From Harmonia axyridis (Eukaryota > Arthropoda > Insecta > Coleoptera > Coccinellidae), in contig NC_059501.1 of NCBI RefSeq assembly GCF_914767665.1, positions 2,854,501-2,918,500 of the forward strand: a stretch of 64,000 nt of DNA, read 5' to 3'. Every line of letters begins with the position of its first letter. The stretch's first letter is position 1. The position numbers and the translations under genes are program-made. The notes beneath the pieces are model-generated. The model had not been told where the DNA came from and ran no database searches. It saw only the letters and a list, made by a program, of their open reading frames with translations. Positions 12,080 through 23,439 of the stretch are shown here, one piece after another.

Positions 12080-12600
12080 TGTCGAAATGTCGTTCGTCAA
12101 AAGAGATCCGTATGAAACCAGATCAACCCTTTCAATTGGCCATTACACGGGTAACAATGTCTTAATGTGGCCCAAACAACCCCTTTCCTGTCGAAGGGGG
12201 TAGGAAATAAATGGAAAATATCGACAGGAATCACTCTCGATTAGACGCTCCACGTTCAATGGCGTCCATTACGCCAAATAATGGGGTTAAAGGCTTCCGA
12301 TTCATTAAAAACTCTTCCGGTGCGTAAAAAAAGGGAAAACAACCCCTTTTGTACCTGGTCGCGTGCCCTGAAAACCCGCGCTATAAAACTACAGTTTGTA
12401 ATAAGCGGTTAACCTCGAATAACTTAATAAAAAGGAGCCACCGATACAGCGTGTCTTCGGTGGCGGTTAGTTAGGGGTGGTTGGTGTGTGTAACCCTTAC
12501 GGTGCGATAAGTTTTTTGGCAGTTTTTTACCTGGTCACGCGCCAGGCCTTGGGCTTTATAGGGGATGAGAGATTAAATGGATGTTGGTGTTTATAAGACG
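12080..12600. other. GC-richer unique island with ACCTGGYCRCGYGCC motif pair
   Basis: This is one of the clearest islands. It contains AACCCCTTT-type words at about 12130, 12175 and 12345, and two copies of ACCTGGTCGCGTGCC / ACCTGGTCACGCGCC at 12353-12367 and 12529-12543. Each of these is followed 10-25 bp later by a GC-rich block and a CTATAAA or CTTTATA word. A third copy of the same motif is at 33751-33765 in another island. It has no open frame of note, no TIR and no copies elsewhere in the window as a whole. Candidate enhancer or other cis-regulatory DNA; the function is inferred from composition and motif recurrence only. Confidence 0.45.
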
Positions 12601-12954
12601 TGAGGAAGTATGCCTGATAATGATGATGGGTCGAATTAAAATGAGGTTGGATCGAAATTGATATGTGTAATTTCAGTTTTAATTATGAATTAATTATATC
12701 TCTTATACTCAGAGGAAAAGAAAATTGTACCATGTGTCAATTGCCTAAGTGTCGAGACACGTTAATTCAAATAAAAAAATATATATAATTTTTATAGTGA
12801 AAGCTAGTTTGATAATGCTAATATTTGTCTACCGAATTTTATCGAATTTGGATTGCATTAAAAAAAATGAATATATTATTCTTAGATAATGGCGATGAAG
12901 CTCCCAAAAATGAAAAGCCTAATACCTATACACTGACAAAATTATGGGGATTGA
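12601..12954. other. AT-rich stretch carrying a short dispersed repeat
   Basis: At 12731-12790 a block centred on GAGACACGTTAATTCAAAT is repeated in direct orientation at about 63351-63410, with only a few differences over roughly 60 bp. Nothing else was recognised. Confidence 0.5.
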
Positions 12955-13029
12955 CAAAATCTCGACGAAGTTCATAGTTCATTTTTTCTTGAACCCTTCG
13001 GTCAATATTGGTCCTTTTTTTTTATTGTA

Positions 13030-13950
13030 AAGGGTGTTTTTTTTAGAGCTATAGAACTTTAAATTGCAATAAAACAACGATGGATTATTCGATTGACATG
13101 AATTTTATTTATCCGCAAAATAATCTTGTGGCATTACATTTTGAATATGATTTCTGGTATATGACCGCCACGGCTGGCTCGGATGTAGTTCAATCTGGAC
13201 GTCCAATTTTCGATGACTTTTCCAAAATTTGTGGCAGTATATCGGCAATAACACGGCGAATGTTGTCTTCCAAATGGTCAAGGGTTTGTGGCTTATCCGC
13301 ATAGACCAATGACTTTACATAGCCCCACAGAAAGTAGTCTAGCGGTGTTAAATCACAAGATCTTGGAGGCCAATTCACAGGTCCAAAACGTGAAATTAGG
13401 CGGTCACCAAACGTGTATTTCAATAAATCGATTATGGCACGAGCTGTGTAACATGTTGCGCCGTCTTGTTGGAACCACAGCTCCTGGACATCATGGTTGT
13501 TCAATTCAGGAATGAAAAAGTTAGTAATCATGGCTCTATACCGATCACCATTGACTGTAACGTTCTGGCCATCATCGTTTTTGAAGAAGTACGGACCAAT
13601 GATTCCACCAGCCCTTAAAGCGCACCAAACAGTCAGTTTTTCTGGATGTAACGGTGTTTCGACATACACTTGAGGATTAGCTTCACTCCAAATGCGGCTG
13701 TTTTGTTTGTTGACGTAGCCATTCAAGCAGAAGTGCGCTTCATCGCTAAACAAAATAAAATGGACGAAGTGCGCGATACGTATTCCGCACAGAACTATTA
13801 TTTTCGAAATAAAATTGCACTATTTGCAAGCATTGTTCAGGCGTTTGCCAAACCAAACTGAGAATAAATCACTAGACAGCTGTTGAATCGGTCGCCATCT
13901 TGAACAATAATGCCATCTTAAAGTTATATACCTCGAAAAAAAACACCCGT
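13030..13950 (-). mobile_element. Mariner-like deletion element, copy A
   Basis: The element is 921 bp and is bounded by TA at 13028-13029 and 13951-13952. Its inverted ends read AAGGGTGTTTTTTTT and, on the other strand, ACGGGTGTTTTTTTT, with pairing continuing through the GAGNTATANAACTTTAA block for roughly 30 bp. It encodes a broken transposase on the minus strand. It shares an internal deletion junction with copies B, C and D (at about 13748 here), so it is a member of a non-autonomous deletion family. Full-length relatives would be expected at about 1.3 kb. Confidence 0.9.
13134..13853 (-). pseudogene. Broken mariner-like transposase, copy A
   Basis: A 187-codon open segment (13753 to 13190) starts MFSDEAHFCLNG and carries most of the DDE catalytic core: FSDEAHF with the first Asp, QQDGATCYTA with the second, and SCDLTPLDYFLWG with the third. 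From the QQD Asp there are 36 residues to the SCD Asp and 41 to the PLD Asp. Upstream, a short segment matching the N-terminal helix-turn-helix of copy B lies in another frame because of the shared internal deletion. In this copy about 20 bp around its start codon are also missing. Near the C-terminus one base is lost from an A run, shifting the frame after QILEK, so the usual end MPEIIF-M is out of frame. Dead gene; it belongs to the IS630-Tc1-mariner superfamily. Confidence 0.85.
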
Positions 13951-14033
13951 TACCTTGATTTCCCATGAACATAACTGTTCAGATGACGTCCTTTTAAAAA
14001 AAACTTACTTAAGTAACTACTTCGTTTTTTTTA

Positions 14034-14396
14034 TACAGGGGGAGTGGGGAGGAACGGGTCAAATTCCAGGAGCGTATTGTGAAGGTGAAAATAATTCAAA
14101 AACTCATATGTTATTATACGATTCTCATTTGGTTTCGAGATATAGTGTGTTAAAGTTAGAAAATTTTTCTAGTTTTTCTCTTATAGTATCTACACTTCAC
14201 AATATATTCAACTGAAATTTGGCATAAATATTATCATTGATAGTTTCATACCAAAACATTGCAATTTCTCGTTCAATTAGGATACCATAAGAAGTTCTGT
14301 AAGTTCTCTCAAAATTAAAATTAATAAAAAGAGGAAATTTTCAGAAAATATGAGGCAACATCTGAATATTCGTACACATTCTCATCTGACACCCTA
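14034..14396. mobile_element. TIR-type repeat, about 363 bp
   Basis: It starts TACAGGGGGAGTG and ends ACACCCTATA, a degraded inverted pair. The internal block around GTAAGTTCTCTCAAAATTAA and GATGAGGCAA-like words recurs at about 22440-22540. An 86-codon open frame inside (13955-14215) crosses the element boundary and has no domain. Confidence 0.45.
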
Positions 14397-14399
14397 TAA

Positions 14400-15531
14400 A
14401 AAAACAAAAAAATCAAGTAACTGAGGACGGTTTCTAATGTTCACAAGGAATCGTGCTACAATGCAAAACAATAATTGCTAAAATGAATAATCTACAAAGT
14501 TTGTTGAGTTTTTATCCGTTTTCTTGATTTTGCCGGTATGTAACGATCTTCTTAAGTCAATTAAAGATACGAAACAAGACACTAAACAAGCATTGTTACC
14601 ATATTTAATTAACAAATAAAGACATATATCCAAATTCACTAGAAAATTTTGAAGCACATAAGGAGGTACGCTGCTAGGGACTTTTTAAGTAGGTACTGTT
14701 ATGTATCGACCGTATTGTTTTATATTTTCGAATAGATTATTCAATTTAAAATTTGATATTATATCCAATAACAAACAAAAATAAATTTTGATATTTCAAA
14801 TTTCTACTAAAAAAAATATGCTAAACTCAGTTCTCAGTTTCTCTCAGTTGGGTTCACAAAAAATTCTGTAGAAACAATAACAATCAACCAATCCAACCTA
14901 CTCTAAATTAGAATTAACAAACTTCATATATTATAACAACAAAACAATAAAATCACTTATCTCAAAAAATTATTGAAAATAATCTCCTTTTCTATTTCGT
15001 CGAATTATTCCTTATGGATTTCTGTATATTTTGATCGTTTCCACCAACATGAATCGCTTCCAGTTCCTTTTATATTATTATTTATGTAAATATGTAATTT
15101 TTTCAATTTCTTTTAATTTTAAACTTCTGCCCTTTTATTTGTTTCTTCTTATTGACGTCTTCCATTTTTATATTTTCTGATTTGATATTTAATAACTTGA
15201 TTCAAGTGATGTCAACTTTACTATGTCTTATTACTGACTCTAAATATTTTATTAAAAAAATGCATAACAGTACCTTCTTAAATTAAATACGAAAAGTCAC
15301 ATTATACTCAAAATTATAAAAGAAATTGGGAAAAAATATTTTTCGAAACTTTGGCTAAGAAAATCAATACTTTTCTCAACTCGCTACAGAGATAACTATT
15401 ACCGACGTCTTAATTAGGTACCTATCGACGTCTTTGACATATCTTTAACATCTAGTAAATTTCAAAGAAATTAAGAACCGGAAATAACCATTAACCAAAT
15501 GACTCATACAATTAAACAAAAAAGTATAGTT
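14400..15531. other. AT-rich stretch with nothing recognised
   Basis: Very AT-rich. No open frames, inverted ends or RNA genes were seen. Confidence 0.5.
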
Positions 15532-15831
15532 AGTGCAATTGTTTATGGTAAAGCCATACGCAATAAGTATTCACTGAAACTGATCAAGCAGATACGTGAT
15601 TTTTGACTTTTCAGTAATTGGGATGAAACCATTGTGTAAGAAGGAAGAGACTATGTTATCTGAATAAAGGGTAATGGTAATAGTGCAATTGTTTTTGGTA
15701 AAGCCGCATGCAATAAGTATTCACCGAAACTGATCAAGCAGAAACGTGATTTTTGACTTTTCAGTAATTGGGATGAAACCATTGTGTAAGAGAGAAGAGA
15801 CTATGTTATCTGAATAAAGGGTAATGGTAAT
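15532..15831. repeat. Tandem duplication of a 150-bp unit
   Basis: Two copies start at 15532 and 15682 with AGTGCAATTG, period exactly 150 bp. They differ at only a few positions, for example TTTATGG against TTTTTGG and ATACGCA against GCATGCA. It is a recent local duplication with no coding content. Confidence 0.92.
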
Positions 15832-16000
15832 AGAATACTCATTAGTATCATTTCATTTGATGGACTTTGGACATAATAGAAGACCAGTCGCTATTTTTAT
15901 TAGTGTTTTCACTTTATGTTCAAGTGTAGAAAATTGGTTATTAAAAAAAATGCAAAAAGGAGGGGCAAAGGAATAGATACTAATTATGATTTTTTTTATT

Positions 16001-17090
16001 TCAGTTTTCAGCTTATAATTTCTGAAATAATAGACTAATCGCTGAACTCCATATTTTTTTGTGATCTACGTAATCGTATCATTTGGAAGAATGGTATAAA
16101 TTTTCCATGTAGGAACTTTCTCAAAAAAAATTTTTTTCAAGGTATTGAATATTTGAGTGGAATTTTTCGACTAAAAAATTTTCGGTTGAGTACTAAAATC
16201 AGCTAATTGGGCATCGTTTATGCTAACTCTGCTGACCGATGCATAGTCAACCTCATGCTTTATAAAAATTTGAAATTTTGAAAAAAATAGTAAAAACCTA
16301 ATTTTTACTATTGAATCGTTATTTCTTATAATATTGGCCACAGCTCCCTCAAATGTGATCGTTTTTCATAGATCGAGCTCTGATCTCAGTCATATCGAAG
16401 ATTCAAGTTCGTATCTTGTCTCAAGGAGAGTTGGCAGCATCCAGAAAATTCTTGAAATTTTTTCGAAAATTTCAGTTTTCAGCTTATAATTTCTGAAATA
16501 ATGGACTAATCGCTTAACTTCAAGCTTATTTGTGATCTAAGTAATCGTATCAATTGGAAAAATGGTATAAATTTCCATGTAGAAACTTTCTCAAAAAGAA
16601 TTTTGTGAGGTCTAGGTATTGAATATTTGAGTGCAATTTTTCGACCGAAAAATTTTCGGTTGAGTACGAAAATCAGCTGATTTGGTTTCGTTTATGCTTA
16701 TTCTGCTGACAGATTCATCGTCAACCTCAAGCTTCATGAAAATTACAACTTGAAATTTGGAAAAAAAAACACTAAAAACCTAATTTCTACTACGTTATAT
16801 ATCTTAAAATATTGGTCACAGCACCCTCGAACTTGATCGTTTTTCAATGATCTAGCTCTGATCTCAGTCATATCGAAGATTCTAGTCCGTATCTTGTCTC
16901 AAGGAGTGTTGGCAGTGTTGAGAAAATTCTTGAAATTTTTTTGAAAATTTCAGTTTTCAGCTTATAATTTCTGAAATAATGGACTAATCGATGAACATCA
17001 GACTTCTTTGTAATCCACATACTCGTATCAGTTGGAAAAATGGTATAAATTCTTCATGTAGGAACTTTCTCACAAAAATTTTTCTAAGAA
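16001..17090. repeat. Tandem array, unit about 471-478 bp, 2.3 copies
   Basis: The block TCAGTTTTCAGCTTATAATT starts at 16001, 16472 and 16950. Each full unit also contains TTTTCGGTTGAGTAC, CTGCTGACCGATGC (varied), GCTCTGATCTCAGTCATATC and GTATCTTGTCTCAAGGAG in the same order. The third copy breaks off near 17085 after GTAGGAACTTTCTC. No conserved reading frame. Confidence 0.92.
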
Positions 17091-18655
17091 AACTGAAAAC
17101 TTCCAGCGCGTGCAAAAAAAGATCCATAAACTTCAAACGGCCATATATTTTAATTTATCTCCGAAAATGGCTCGAGAGTATTATGCAAAATTGTAACAAC
17201 CCGACAATATTTCTGAAACTATGTCAGGTGTCGAAGAAAAGAAATTTGCGAAATTCTTAGAATAAGCTTTCTCCCTAACCGTTCCAAAAGTACGAATTCC
17301 CATATTTTCAAGGTATTAAACTGTACCAGCCTTTCTCTCAGCCCTTTGTGATGCAATAGTAGACCAGACAGTGCTACAATTTAAAACTGACAAGAATAGG
17401 GTAAAAGTTTTGGTGATTTATGGACCATCCTTGCTCTACATAAACCTAACTCGACTTGCGTTGTATGCAAATTCGAGGTTTTTTTATGACAGCTGTTTAT
17501 TGAGGGTGGTTCCAACAATTTGGGTATTTTATGAAAAAATTGCATTGTCGTTATTCTCTTTGATTTATTTATGTGCCGAAGTTACGAAGTCAAAAAGTTT
17601 TCTATTATGCAAGACAGTCTCGCTAATGTTTTTACACAAAAACTTGGAGGTCATCGCTAAAAAGAAGATAGGAAACATGACGAATGTCAAAATTCACTCT
17701 CGACGGTTTTTTGCATGAATTTTGAATGTTTTTGTGCTTTACAAGGACATTTGATTGTATTGGTAGAATTTGCATTATTATGAGGTGTAACAGAACGCCA
17801 AAATTTATGGTCTGAGGACACGACCATAAAAACAACATGATGAAATGGGGAAAAAGATAATTATTCTTCAAACATATAAATTATTTTTGGGTGTTTGCAT
17901 GTTTTGACCATCGGAAGCACGAACTAACATAAATGGACAATCAAAATAAGTATGAATTTTGTCATTGAATCGAATTCAAAATATTTTTATGAGTTCCTTC
18001 AATTTTTTCGTTCTAATTTGAAATTGAAAGTATATCATTGTTGTTTAAATTTATTTCGAATACTCATATAACATTATCCAATAGAAAACATACAAATCGA
18101 AATCGAAATCTCAAATTTAAAACTTGATATTTCTTATGATGAGATACATGATTCAGCATCTTTTGGAAATTGTTAAATTGTTTACCAAAATCAATGCTCA
18201 TTATTCAGATGATCGACTCATTGTTTGTCCTATTGTAGAAAAATTTCAAAGTGAATTTTCTTTACATAATACAAGAATAGGTAGGTATTGAACAGTATTT
18301 GGTTTTACCATTTTTGTCTACAATTTCACGAATGGTTAATCAATTAAATTACCTGAAGAATTTCGCCCAATAATCCTTCTTAAATTTCTCTCAGAATACA
18401 TTAATAAGTAACAAAAATAAATAACTGTTTATTTTGAGTCTATTTCTTTCCGATTTGAAATATTTAATTTCATATTCCCTTTTTCACGAATATATGCTTT
18501 ATTTCTGGGTATCAATTTCGATCAATCATACTCGAGCTATCAAATTAGCTTGTCAAAAACAAATGAAATGATCGTCATGCTAAATTGAAATTCATTTCCA
18601 ACATTATTATTGAAGTTACAATGTAGGTAAAATAAAAACTCAATAACAGATGTTT
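17091..18655. other. AT-rich stretch with nothing recognised
   Basis: An open frame of 115 codons (17371-17718, plus strand) and one of 79 codons (17632-17871, minus strand) overlap each other. Neither has a recognisable domain. From 18060 to 18640 the sequence is extremely AT-rich. Confidence 0.4.
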
Positions 18656-19440
18656 TTCCTCATTTATACAGTCAAATTTTTTCGAGATCAATATCTACTG
18701 AAGATTGTGGTTGTCATAGAGAGAAAATGAGGATACTTCGGTAAAAAATACAGGGTGGTCTAGATTTTACTGAAATATCTAAAATAGTTTTTTCCTTATA
18801 ACTCTAGTATCATTACATACATCGTTTTAATTTTTAGATATTGAAGTCTTGATGATGTTATGTTTCAAATTAGCTAAGTGTCTTCTGCCAAAACTGTTCG
18901 TTGGCGTAGATATAGGGGTGCGATGATACTCTTCTTAATGAAAATCTACACCACGGTGTTTTTTTTTTCGGAAAAATTGTTTCAATTCTGAAATCAACAG
19001 AGCTTCATTAAAAAACAGATGTCTGAATTATTTCCATAGAATATACCATTTACGTGATAATAGAGTACCTACAATGTGAATACTATCCACAAAAATCTAC
19101 AGAAATTATTGTTTCAAATTCAAATGAAAATTTAAATTAAAAATCGACGTAGTGTATTATAACGCTTTCAGATGGCATTTAACTGAACGTTTCTGAAATA
19201 TACTATAATAATATATACAATAAACAAAATTCTGTGAATATTTCTCATTGTTTAAGTGTCTGATAAATTTTCTCTCTGAAATGTTCAATTGAATGCCATT
19301 TAAAAACATTTCACACAACGCCAAATTTGTAGTTTCATTTATCAATAATGGGAAAATTTGAAGAATTAATTTTTGTAGATTTTTGTGGATGATGTTCGTT
19401 TTGTACTCGATTATCTCGAAAATGGTACATTCTTATCCTA
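18656..19440. mobile_element. Inverted, rearranged relative of the 5.3-kb MITE region
   Basis: TACAGGGTGGTCTAGATTTT at 18748 and the sequence before it match 5590-5700 in inverted orientation. Further on, two facing blocks, TGGCATTTAACTGAACGTTT (from about 19174) and the inverse-oriented TTCAATTGAATGCCATTTAA (19282-19301), form an internal inverted repeat. Related facing blocks around CACAAAAATCTACAG (19088) and GTAGATTTTTGTGG (19375) lie outside it. This looks like a fold-back or composite of the same family. No coding sequence. Confidence 0.5.
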
Positions 19441-19829
19441 GTTTTTTGGGTGAAATTTTTTGGGATTCTGTTTATGAGCTTTATAATGAAATATTTTTTT
19501 TTTAACATTTTATTTGTTAAATTAAGTTTTTTCGGTCTGTGTTATGCGAAACCAATTATTTTACACTTTCCCAAAGAAAATTCTTGATTCTCAAGGAATT
19601 CTTTATAGTTCTTTTTTCAATTTTTTACGCAACTTCAAAGGTTCACCTCGGGCTAAAAAGCCATCCCACCCTACCAACCCTTAAACCCGACTTCTCGACC
19701 AGGACAAATTCCTTGAAAAAACCTGCAACCGAGAAGGTTGTCGAAGACCAAAACTACACAAGAAGGTACCAAAGACCAAAGACAGATCGAATATCGACAC
19801 AAAGGGCGCACATCACATAAATCTACCCT
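19441..19829. other. Unique stretch with a C-rich patch
   Basis: The part at about 19640-19800 is richer in C and contains ACCCTACCAACCCTTAAACCC, similar in flavour to the GC-richer islands. No gene is seen. An open frame of 93 codons at 19539 has no domain. Confidence 0.35.
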
Positions 19830-20205
19830 CTGAATGGCGTCATACAGACAGCGGCTGACCATGTGCGTCTTCAGAAATCGCAGATTCAACAGATATACCA
19901 AACAACACAATGGGTTAAATAATTCTTCAAATGCAGACTTTAACGACTGACCCAGAGTCTGTACGGTAGCCCATTCTTTAAGCGATTTTTTGATTTCATT
20001 TTGCCCACGACAGTTCGGACAATTTATTACCCCTTTTAGCTGGACGATCATCATCCTCTATTGTCACCGTTTGGACTTCTGTTCTTTTTTTCTACCCTCG
20101 CACAAAGTGCAATAATCACCCTTAGGGTTCTTGTGATTTTCTAGTAGGAAATGTCGTTAATGATGTACCACTCTGAGTTAATTAATGATGCTGGACTCGT
20201 TGGTT
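19830..20205. repeat. Duplicated unique segment, copy 1
   Basis: This block matches 23440-23800 in the same orientation. The best conserved core (about 20060-20180) contains TGTCACCGTTTGGACTTCTG, then ACAAAGTGC, AATAATCACCCTTAGG and TAATGATGTACCACTCT. Outer parts share CTGACCATGTGC-like, CAACAGAT and AAACAACACAA words but are more diverged. It has no TIR, no poly-A tail and no protein. The duplication is about 3.6 kb apart. The core is better kept than its surroundings. Confidence 0.8.
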
Positions 20206-20604
20206 CTGTTACACCGTCTTCAAAGGGTATTTGCTCATCAGCATTCAGATTCTGTGGACTGTAATTTGATTTGCATTTTTATTTTGTTGTTTTGTGAATA
20301 ACTTTCACTTTTTGATGGTATAGCCTTCATTTTGATTTTATGAATAAGATCGTAGCTTCTTATTTTGCTAACAGATATTCTATGTTGTTTTTCAGCCTTT
20401 AAGGAGCTCTAAATCTTAATGTGTTTTTCATAAAAACATACTCGAACTTAAGAAAATAATATCTGATAATTAAAAGAGGTTAGGAGAGGTAGGAGCTAAC
20501 TAATACAAAGAATTTAAATCAAAGATACACTTTTTAACGTCAATTTTTCATCAAATCATCCATAGATGACGACGATTTCAGTTTTTCTAGTTTTTTTGCC
20601 TCTA
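20206..20604. other. AT-rich stretch with nothing recognised
   Basis: No gene, repeat or inverted end was seen. Confidence 0.4.
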
Positions 20605-21466
20605 TACACTGTGTCCGTAAAGTATGGAACAAATTCATTTTAAGCTAAACAGACCATTTTAAGAAATATTCCTGAAACACGTAGATTTTTTTATTTTAAT
20701 TTACCATATTTTAAAATAATAGTCTAATATACAGGGTGAATTACTTTCGAGTAATGACGTCACCGTAATTTTTTTTTCAAATGGAACACCCACATTTTGT
20801 CTCAATTTTCCGAGAACTCTAGCTGAGCTGATTGCAAAAATGTATCACATGTTGATTTCAATTGGAACAGGGTGGACAAAAATAATAAATTAAGTCTAAG
20901 CAATAATTAAAACATTCACGAATACCAAAAATATTCTAGTACTAAACTGTCATTGAACACCAAATACTAAACAAATAATGACATTTCACAAAAACTAGAC
21001 GACTATGTTTTTTTTTAAATTGATAAGAAATAATTTCTTTCATATTCTGTCTGCTAGACCACAAGAAAACATGTTTGGAAACAGTTCATTTTTATTAATA
21101 TAAAAATGTAACAACAAACTACAGGGTGTTACATTCAAACCAATTGACACTAGACAATAAATATTTTTGATAATATTGTTAATTTGACTAATAAAGAATG
21201 TTACGCGTTACTTTATGAGCACACAAAACTATTGTAGTTTTGTCCATCCTGTACCAATTGGAATCAAAATTGAGACAAAATGGGGGTGTTCTATTAAAAA
21301 AAAATGACAGTGGCGTCATTATTCGAAAGTAATTCACCCTGTATATTAGATTATTATTTTGAAATACGGTAAATTAAAATTAAAAATCGACGTATTTCAG
21401 GATTATTTCTTAAAATGGTCTGTTAAGCTAAAAATGAATTTGTTCCATACTTTACGGACATAGTGT
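20605..21466. mobile_element. Nested long inverted repeat, about 860 bp
   Basis: The outer ends, TACACTGTGTCCGTAAAG at 20605 and its complement ending at 21466, run inward for about 120 bp on each side. There a second pair of ends, TACAGGGTGAATTACTTTCG at 20730 and its complement at 21343, begins. The inner arms pair for roughly another 100-150 bp, with indels. The whole is a diverged giant palindrome, either one fold-back element or an inner element carried between outer inverted arms. The central 350 bp is AT-rich and unpaired. No coding capacity. Confidence 0.8.
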
Positions 21467-21639
21467 ATGTACAAAAATGACAAGTCAGATAGCCGTTACT
21501 GTCCCATAGTTTTATAAGTTTTTATTTAGAAAAACTTCTATTGGCGGTTTCAGTTGTAACTGGAGGTGTTAAAAATATACACACCAGCACAAATAGGAGA
21601 ACGGACAGAATTCTAACGAAATTTCTGGGTAATTTCTCT

Positions 21640-21745
21640 TGAACCCTTTGGGCGATCTTAGAAACTATTTTTTCAATTTCAGCTGGATTGCTTTGGAACA
21701 TAACTGTTCAAATGCCGTCCTCAGTTAAATTGTTGTTTTTTATAT
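21640..21745. repeat. Uninterrupted copy of the repeat hit by mariner copy A
   Basis: It shares CTTGAACCCTT and GAACATAACTGTTCA with the flanks of mariner copy A (12955-13029 and 13951-14010) and shows no mariner insertion. It therefore marks the approximate empty site. Confidence 0.6.
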
Positions 21746-22632
21746 AGAGGGATGAACAAAAAGACTGAACAGTATGCTTTTATTCAGAATGCACTGTTGA
21801 GAGAATTGTTGACAGAAGAGAATGTTTACGAATACTTAGATGTTGCCTCATGTTTTCGGAACATTTCCTATCTTTATTTATTTCGATATCTCAACTTTGA
21901 GAGAAATAACAGCACTGTGAATGGTTTCAGTACACTGAAAAAATTTGTTAGTTTCATTAAAGGATGGCAATTATCAACTACATTCATACATTGTACTCTT
22001 TCATGAATATAATGAAATTTAATTCTTTAAATAATACCCAATTTATTGATATTATGATGATCATTAATATAACGATACTGAAATTGATGTTGAGTGTTCG
22101 TTGTTTCAATGAAATCTTTCTTTCTATCTAAAATATTCTCAGATCTCTACAACTTCCGGCTATAACTTTCTTATTTCGAAAGGCACACCCAGTATATTAT
22201 TGCATCATTAGATAGCTTATTCAATGACAATTTCAGCAATGTGTCATGAGAAGATTATGAACTCGGACAACTCAAATTCATCAATGTTGACAAACGCAGC
22301 GAAGCGGAACAACCTTTTTGTAGTTTCTAAGAATCAATGAAGAAATATGAAAAGGTGTCCAGCAAACTGGGCCAAATTGTCGCCCCTCAAATAGAAATGC
22401 CTGTTTCACCCCTAACGCCAGCCCTGACTATAGTATAATGTGAAGTGCTGTAAATTCTCTCAAAATTAAGATATCGCAATGAAAAAAGAAATGTTCAGAA
22501 AAGATGAGGCAATATCTGAGTGTTCATGGGCAATATTGTGTGTCAACAAATCACTCCACAGGGTGTTTTGAATGAAACTTCACCTCAATATTTATTATAA
22601 CGTCGATTGCACTCTGGGAGAATACAAAGCTA
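21746..22632. other. Repeat-like AT-rich stretch
   Basis: The part at 22440-22540 resembles the TIR-type repeat at 14034-14396. Single TACAGGGTG-like words occur near 22190 (inverted) and 22558. No gene is seen. An 84-codon frame at 21752 has no domain. Confidence 0.4.
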
Positions 22633-23346
22633 TACAGGGTGTTTCCAAATTAGACGTGAACCTTGAAGGACGTGTTGAAATGGCTCATTTGCTGTCGTTT
22701 GAGCCATATTCAGTGATAATCAAAAATCAACACTTCACGAGATATTTGGGTTCTTGTGAATTTTGAATGATTCCTCACCTTCATTCTTCGTCAATTTTTT
22801 CTACTTTCAACAAATTTGATTATAATTTGGGATTATTTTCGTGACCAGGAAAAAGTCCGGATCTAACACCGTTAAAATAGACGAAGCAGATGAGAGAAGC
22901 TCGAGAGTAGATTTCAGGCGGAAAGTAACAATTGAATAAATAAGAAAGAGGGCACGTGCTAGAATAAGGAATGTTGGAGGTCATTTTAAACATAATTAAT
23001 GAATAGTTTTTCTAGTGAAATTTTGAGTTTAATTGTAATAAAAATATTTAATTCATTACTTTTCTTTCTTTGCTTCTTTCCCGTTTCAAAATCTCTTGAA
23101 ACAAAACTAGTGCCTGCATTCTAACGAAAACTTTTTCAGGAAATAAAGAAGAAATTTGGAAAGTTTTTGAAATTATTTTGTCATACAGAAATTGTGGAAT
23201 TCGAAAGTTTCAGGCAACGTAGAAATTGACGAAAAATGGAGTGATGTGAGAAATTTAAAAAACAAAAACTGTTGATTTTACAGATTTGATACAGCAAATG
23301 ATATCATACCTTTCGAGATTCACTTCTAATTTGGAAACACCCTGCA
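22633..23346 (+). mobile_element. IS630/Tc1-type deletion element, about 714 bp
   Basis: The left end TACAGGGTGTTTCC at 22633 and the right end GGAAACACCCTGCATA at 23331-23346 are inverted, and pairing continues through AAATTAGA and GTGAA. This gives a terminal inverted repeat of more than 20 bp flanked by TA-rich sequence. The interior holds transposase scraps on the plus strand (see 22850-23000). The remainder of the transposase is missing. Confidence 0.65.
22850..23000 (+). pseudogene. Scrap of an IS630-like transposase C-terminus
   Basis: At about 22855 a frame reads KSPDLTPLK, resembling the SPDLTPLDY block that carries the last catalytic Asp in many insect IS630-like transposases. At about 22940-22995 another frame reads RKRARARIRNVGGHFKHN, resembling the typical ending in which a basic helix is followed by GGHFEH. 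The intervening part is shortened and frameshifted. Assignment rests on these two short matches only. Confidence 0.5.
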
Positions 23347-23439
23347 TACAATTGTGTTGAGTTGCAGGATGCAATTGGCGTATTAATGAATGAGCAATCA
23401 AAAGCTCTTGACTTCACGTCAGTTATTAATATCAACAAA

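Larger units (their letters stand above)
12955..14033. repeat. Older interspersed repeat split by mariner copy A
   Basis: The flanks at 12955-13029 and 13951-14010 join to a sequence resembling the uninterrupted stretch at 21640-21745. Shared words are CTTGAACCCTT before the insertion and GAACATAACTGTTCA plus a GTCCT word after it. The mariner copy therefore landed at a TA inside a pre-existing repeat, and 21640-21745 approximates the empty site. Confidence 0.6.
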
